A DNA stretch of 5,961 nucleotides from Candidatus Eiseniibacteriota bacterium (GTDB lineage: Bacteria; JAFGKV01), in assembly GCA_025453925.1 (NCBI GenBank), contig JALOPK010000214.1, positions 1-5,961 of the forward strand, written 5' to 3'. How positions within the stretch are numbered: position 1 is the stretch's first letter; every line of letters begins with the position of its first letter. A program made the position numbers and the translations under genes. The notes under the pieces were generated by a model, which ran no database searches, was not told the origin of the DNA, and worked only from the letters and a program-made list of their open reading frames with translations. This document shows, in pieces, positions 4,803 through 5,961 of the stretch.

Positions 4803-5924
4803 CTATGTCCCGATGTTTTCTGTGAGCCAGTTCACGATGATGCGAATCACCGGCACCTGGTCGCCGCTTCCGCGCTTGGAGAAGGAGTGGTCGACGCCCG
4901 GGAGCACGATCACGGCATAGTCTTCGTTCCCGCTGGCATCCATCAGCGCGTGTATATTCCGGACGCACGATGTGACCGGGACGATGGGGTCCTCCTCGCC
5001 GTAGATCGAGAGCCACTTCTTGCGCATCGCACTCATCTCGACGAGATGGTCCCTTGAGGCCGATCGGAAGACTGGCCAGAGGAAGACGAGATTCGAGTCA
5101 GTGAACACCTCATTGTAAGGAGTCGGCAACAAGTCCGGACTGTAGCGCTGACTCATTGCCGCGATTTCGGCGGCTACCGCCTGGAGGGCGATCGTGTCTG
5201 CCCTGGCCCACGCGGCATGGTGACGCCTCCAGAGGGGCATGACCTGGTCGACGAGGGAATCGGCGTAACCCCGCGACCGCATCGCGAAGTTGATGTTAAA
5301 GTTGCTCTCCTCCTCCCGCGGAACGATCGGACCAGACGTATTGACAACGAAGGAAATCTCCGGGTAGCGAGCGGCCGCAACGGAGGCGAATAGCCCCCCC
5401 GAGCTTCCGCCCTGAGCGCCGATGCGAGCCGGGTCGATTCTCGGGTGCCTGGCGAGTTGCTTCGCGATGCTGCCGATGTCATCGATGAAATCATCGAACG
5501 TCGCGTCAGCGTACGCGCCGCCGGAGGGCCCGGTGCCGCGCTTGTAGTATACTGCGGCGGCGAATCCGCACGCCGCAAGCCGGGGGGCGTAGTGACGCGG
5601 AGCCAGCATGATCAGTTGGGTCTCGTTGAAACCGCCCGGCACGAGGATCACCGCGGGCCATGGCCCCTTCCCCTCCGGCAGGTAGAGCTCTGCGGAGAGA
5701 GTGATCCCATCCGATGGAACCTGGAAACCCTCGATGCGACCCCATCCGCCGGAATCCGGGAGGGATGAGAAGCAGGCTGGTCTGGCGAGCAGCCTCTCGA
5801 CGTCTTCCGCACCAAGGACGTGGGCCGCTGTGGATTGCCCCCTCTCATCCGCGAAGGCGGCCGGCGATGCACATGCCGCGAGAAAGGCCACCGCAAGCAC
5901 CCGCAGACACCTCGAACCCATCAT
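4803..5924 (-). CDS. Exported alpha/beta hydrolase (esterase/thioesterase/peptidase-like)
   Basis: A 373-residue serine hydrolase of the alpha/beta fold. A signal sequence covers residues 1-25. It can be read as Sec type (cleavage after AFA, 23-25) or as a lipoprotein (LAAC, lipid on C18). An N-terminal strand pair (FQVPSDGITLSAELYLPEG, 67-85) leads into AVILVPGGFNE (91-101), the oxyanion region. The nucleophile elbow is GGSSGG (172-177), with S174 the best fit to G-x-S-x-G-G. The acid is D312 in YGEEDPIVP and the base H346 in GVDHSF, so the triad is complete. About 110 residues between strand 6 (SFVVNTSGP, 191-199) and D312 form a mostly helical lid that would set specificity. BAAT/dienelactone-hydrolase-like and acyl-peptidase-like enzymes share this layout; the substrate cannot be deduced. 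The start is ATG 5924, with GGAAGGAG (5931-5938) 6 bases upstream; a second ATG follows immediately. It converges on the cysteine-rich gene. Confidence 0.87.
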   Translation of the reverse strand: MMGSRCLRVLAVAFLAACASPAAFADERGQSTAAHVLGAEDVERLLARPACFSSLPDSGGWGRIEGFQVPSDGITLSAELYLPEGKGPWPAVILVPGGFNETQLIMLAPRHYAPRLAACGFAAAVYYKRGTGPSGGAYADATFDDFIDDIGSIAKQLARHPRIDPARIGAQGGSSGGLFASVAAARYPEISFVVNTSGPIVPREEESNFNINFAMRSRGYADSLVDQVMPLWRRHHAAWARADTIALQAVAAEIAAMSQRYSPDLLPTPYNEVFTDSNLVFLWPVFRSASRDHLVEMSAMRKKWLSIYGEEDPIVPVTSCVRNIHALMDASGNEDYAVIVLPGVDHSFSKRGSGDQVPVIRIIVNWLTENIGT

Positions 5925-5961
5925 CGTTGACTCCTTCCGTATGAGCCATTGTGTAGACTGC

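Overview
The window is GC-rich DNA (about 60-65% GC by eye) from a bacterium. Several products carry export signals: a lipobox lipoprotein, a hydrolase with a Sec-type leader, and a cysteine-rich protein with a Tat-like leader. This fits a Gram-negative, probably environmental or uncultured high-GC lineage. Nothing here fixes the phylum. I see no tRNA, rRNA, transposase, CRISPR array or phage gene.

Layout. (1) 2-775 (+) is the 3' part of a serine beta-lactamase/penicillin-binding-like hydrolase, cut by the left edge. (2) 963-1463 (+) is a small lipoprotein with a beta-sandwich-like domain, preceded by a plausible promoter and followed by a strong GC hairpin at 1496-1523. (3) A two-gene minus-strand operon runs from 3356 to 1582: a DEDDy 3'-5' exonuclease of the PolB-exo2 type, then, 14 bases on, queG (epoxyqueuosine reductase). 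(4) 3357-3921 is a 565-base divergent spacer with no convincing gene but several inverted repeats. (5) 3922-4596 (+) encodes a cysteine-rich, probably exported protein with four C-x-C pairs. (6) 4803-5924 (-) encodes an exported alpha/beta hydrolase that converges on gene 5 across a spacer holding a perfect 12-bp stem.

How the genes relate. Only the exonuclease and queG look co-transcribed. QueG performs the last step of queuosine synthesis in tRNA and needs cobalamin and two [4Fe-4S] clusters. The exonuclease belongs to a predicted family whose substrate is unknown to me. The other genes look like separate transcription units whose products act in the periplasm or at the membrane (two hydrolases, a lipoprotein and the cysteine-rich protein). 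I see no clear multi-gene novel system. The most unusual item is the C-x-C-rich exported protein together with the structured spacer in front of it.
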